A DNA stretch of 33,437 nucleotides, from positions 1 through 33,437 of the forward strand of contig DHMS01000039.1 in NCBI GenBank assembly GCA_002405915.1, written 5' to 3'. The DNA is from Christensenella sp. UBA4636. Its GTDB lineage: Bacteria; Bacillota; Clostridia; Christensenellales; Borkfalkiaceae. The translations under genes were made by a program, and so were the position numbers. Under the pieces are notes generated by a model that saw only the letters and a list, made by a program, of their open reading frames with translations, was not told the DNA's origin and did no database searches. Every line of letters begins with the position of its first letter. Position 1 is the first letter of the stretch. Below are positions 32,342-33,437 of the stretch, one piece after another.

Positions 32342-33337
32342 ATGATCGTAGAAAATGGAATAATTTATAAAATCAACGATGAAAACTTGAAAATTGCGAA
32401 AGATTACATCACGCATGACAAGCTCGTGGCGTTCCCTACGGAGACCGTTTACGGACTCGGCGCGAACGCTTTGAGCGACGAAGCCATAAAGGCTGTTTAC
32501 ACCGCTAAGGGCAGACCGCTCGACAATCCGCTTATCGTTCACGTTCCGCCCGAATACGATATCGGCGGGCTTGTTTACGACGACAAACCTTACGTAAAAA
32601 AACTGCGCGAAGCATTTTTGCCCGGACCTTTGACTTTGATTTATAAAAGCAAAAACATCGTCAGCGGATATGTTTCTTGCGGTCTTGAAACGCTTGCTAT
32701 ACGCGTTCCGTCGCACGAGGGCGCGCAAAAGTTTTTGAGAGAGGTAGGCGTTCCCGTTGCCGCTCCGTCGGCTAATATTTCCAAGCATACAAGCCCCGTG
32801 ACAGCCGAGCATGTTTACAATGATTTTAAGGACAAAATCCCTATGATACTCGACGGTGGACGCTCTAACGGCGGCATAGAATCCACCGTTATGGACGTTA
32901 CGGGCGATTATCCGGTAATCTTGCGCAAAGGGCTTGTAACCGCCGAAATGGTTGAAAAAGTCGTAGGCAAATGTATTTACGCCGCTTCCGATTCCGAGCT
33001 TAACAAACGCTCCCCGGGAACGAAATATCGCCATTACTGCCCCAACACGAAAACGGCGCTTTTTAACCGCGACGAAATTAGGCAAGCGAAAAAGCTTTAT
33101 TTGAGTTATATTGCGGACGGCAAAACGGCTTGCATTCTTTGCGACGAATCGCTGAAAAAGTATTTTGACGGCTGTAATTTGCTTAATTTAGGAAAAAACG
33201 GCAACGAAATGGCGGCAAGGCTGTATTACTGCTTGCATGAAGGCGAAAAATACGATATACTAATAGGGATAAGGTTTGAGATTACCGACGAAGTTTGTCT
33301 GAGCGTCGAAAACCGCTTCCTAAAAGCTTTCGGTTGA
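32342..33337 (+). CDS. ywlC: L-threonylcarbamoyladenylate synthase, Sua5/YwlC type
   Basis: The protein is 331 aa. Residues 1-205 are the YrdC/TsaC domain: KLVAFPTETVYGLGANA, YTAKGRPLDNPLIVHV, PGPLTL, AIRVPSHEGA and APSANIS. The remaining part, starting with the linker SPGTKYRHYCP, is the Sua5 domain, which closes over the active site. It makes threonylcarbamoyl-AMP from ATP, threonine and bicarbonate for t6A37 in tRNA. The ATG at 32342 is used because family similarity starts there; a longer frame from 32306 overlaps dnaB. No strong ribosome site is seen, and translation is probably coupled to dnaB. Confidence 0.94.
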   Translation: MIVENGIIYKINDENLKIAKDYITHDKLVAFPTETVYGLGANALSDEAIKAVYTAKGRPLDNPLIVHVPPEYDIGGLVYDDKPYVKKLREAFLPGPLTLIYKSKNIVSGYVSCGLETLAIRVPSHEGAQKFLREVGVPVAAPSANISKHTSPVTAEHVYNDFKDKIPMILDGGRSNGGIESTVMDVTGDYPVILRKGLVTAEMVEKVVGKCIYAASDSELNKRSPGTKYRHYCPNTKTALFNRDEIRQAKKLYLSYIADGKTACILCDESLKKYFDGCNLLNLGKNGNEMAARLYYCLHEGEKYDILIGIRFEITDEVCLSVENRFLKAFG

Positions 33338-33437
33338 GCCATAAATATTCTTGAACGATAGGGATTGCGTTCTTCATCACTAATTACCTAAAAGGCGGCT
33401 TTTTTGCGCTTTTCCGCGACCGCTCGATTGGAGTACG
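33338..33437. other. window end, nothing recognised
   Basis: These 100 bp behind the synthase gene hold no ORF, RNA or terminator that I can support. A short T-run flanked by GCGG and CCGC near 33395-33418 is too loose to call. Confidence 0.5.

Noticed and set aside
32201..33085. 294-aa minus-strand frame opposite dnaB and the Sua5-type gene
   Set aside because: It is an antisense shadow spanning two well-supported genes.

Overview
The window reads as chromosomal DNA of an uncultured, AT-leaning member of the Bacillota, most likely a gut Clostridia lineage. This is inferred from gene content (DnaD/DnaI helicase loading genes, KtrAB, CdaA, DegV, SbcDC, the comEC-holA pair, ECF transport), consensus sigma-A promoters with 17-bp spacers, AGGAGG-type ribosome binding sites and gut-type lipoproteins. 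I could not run a homology search, so the taxonomic placement is an inference. No rRNA, tRNA, IS element, prophage or CRISPR array was found.

Layout: 1-437 holds two 114-bp structured direct repeats and a promoter. Next come a Phd/YefM-nucleoside deaminase fusion (438-1163) and a GT4 glycosyltransferase (1213-2361), which face a lone D12-class adenine DNA methylase (2428-3459, minus) across a shared terminator. A 77-aa membrane protein and a DUF3737 beta-solenoid protein follow. A cobalamin riboswitch with a transcription terminator (about 4962-5150) precedes a DUF4430 lipoprotein and an ECF S component, probably a B12 uptake unit. On the minus strand lie ktrB-ktrA (potassium uptake) and an RlmI-like rRNA methylase. 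htpG (9949-11865) has a CIRCE operator over a perfect sigma-A promoter. The 540-bp gap behind htpG holds its terminator and, on the minus strand, a complete promoter-to-terminator unit of about 225 nt that looks like 6S RNA. comEC (channel part only) and holA follow. Then comes cdaA with an overlooked 37-aa membrane peptide in the same operon, and a 1064-aa lipoprotein of unknown role. A minus-strand dnaD/dnaB-like plus dnaI pair diverges from sbcD-sbcC, a hydrolase-fold protein without its catalytic residues, and lepB. The window ends with degV-pepF and dnaB(helicase)-tsaC/sua5.

The most novel points are the antitoxin-deaminase fusion, the Cys/His-rich linker inserted in HtpG, the 37-aa peptide coupled to cdaA, an SbcC without a zinc hook next to a dead hydrolase, the promoters that sit too close to start codons (possible leaderless mRNAs), and the structured 174-bp-period repeat at the left edge.
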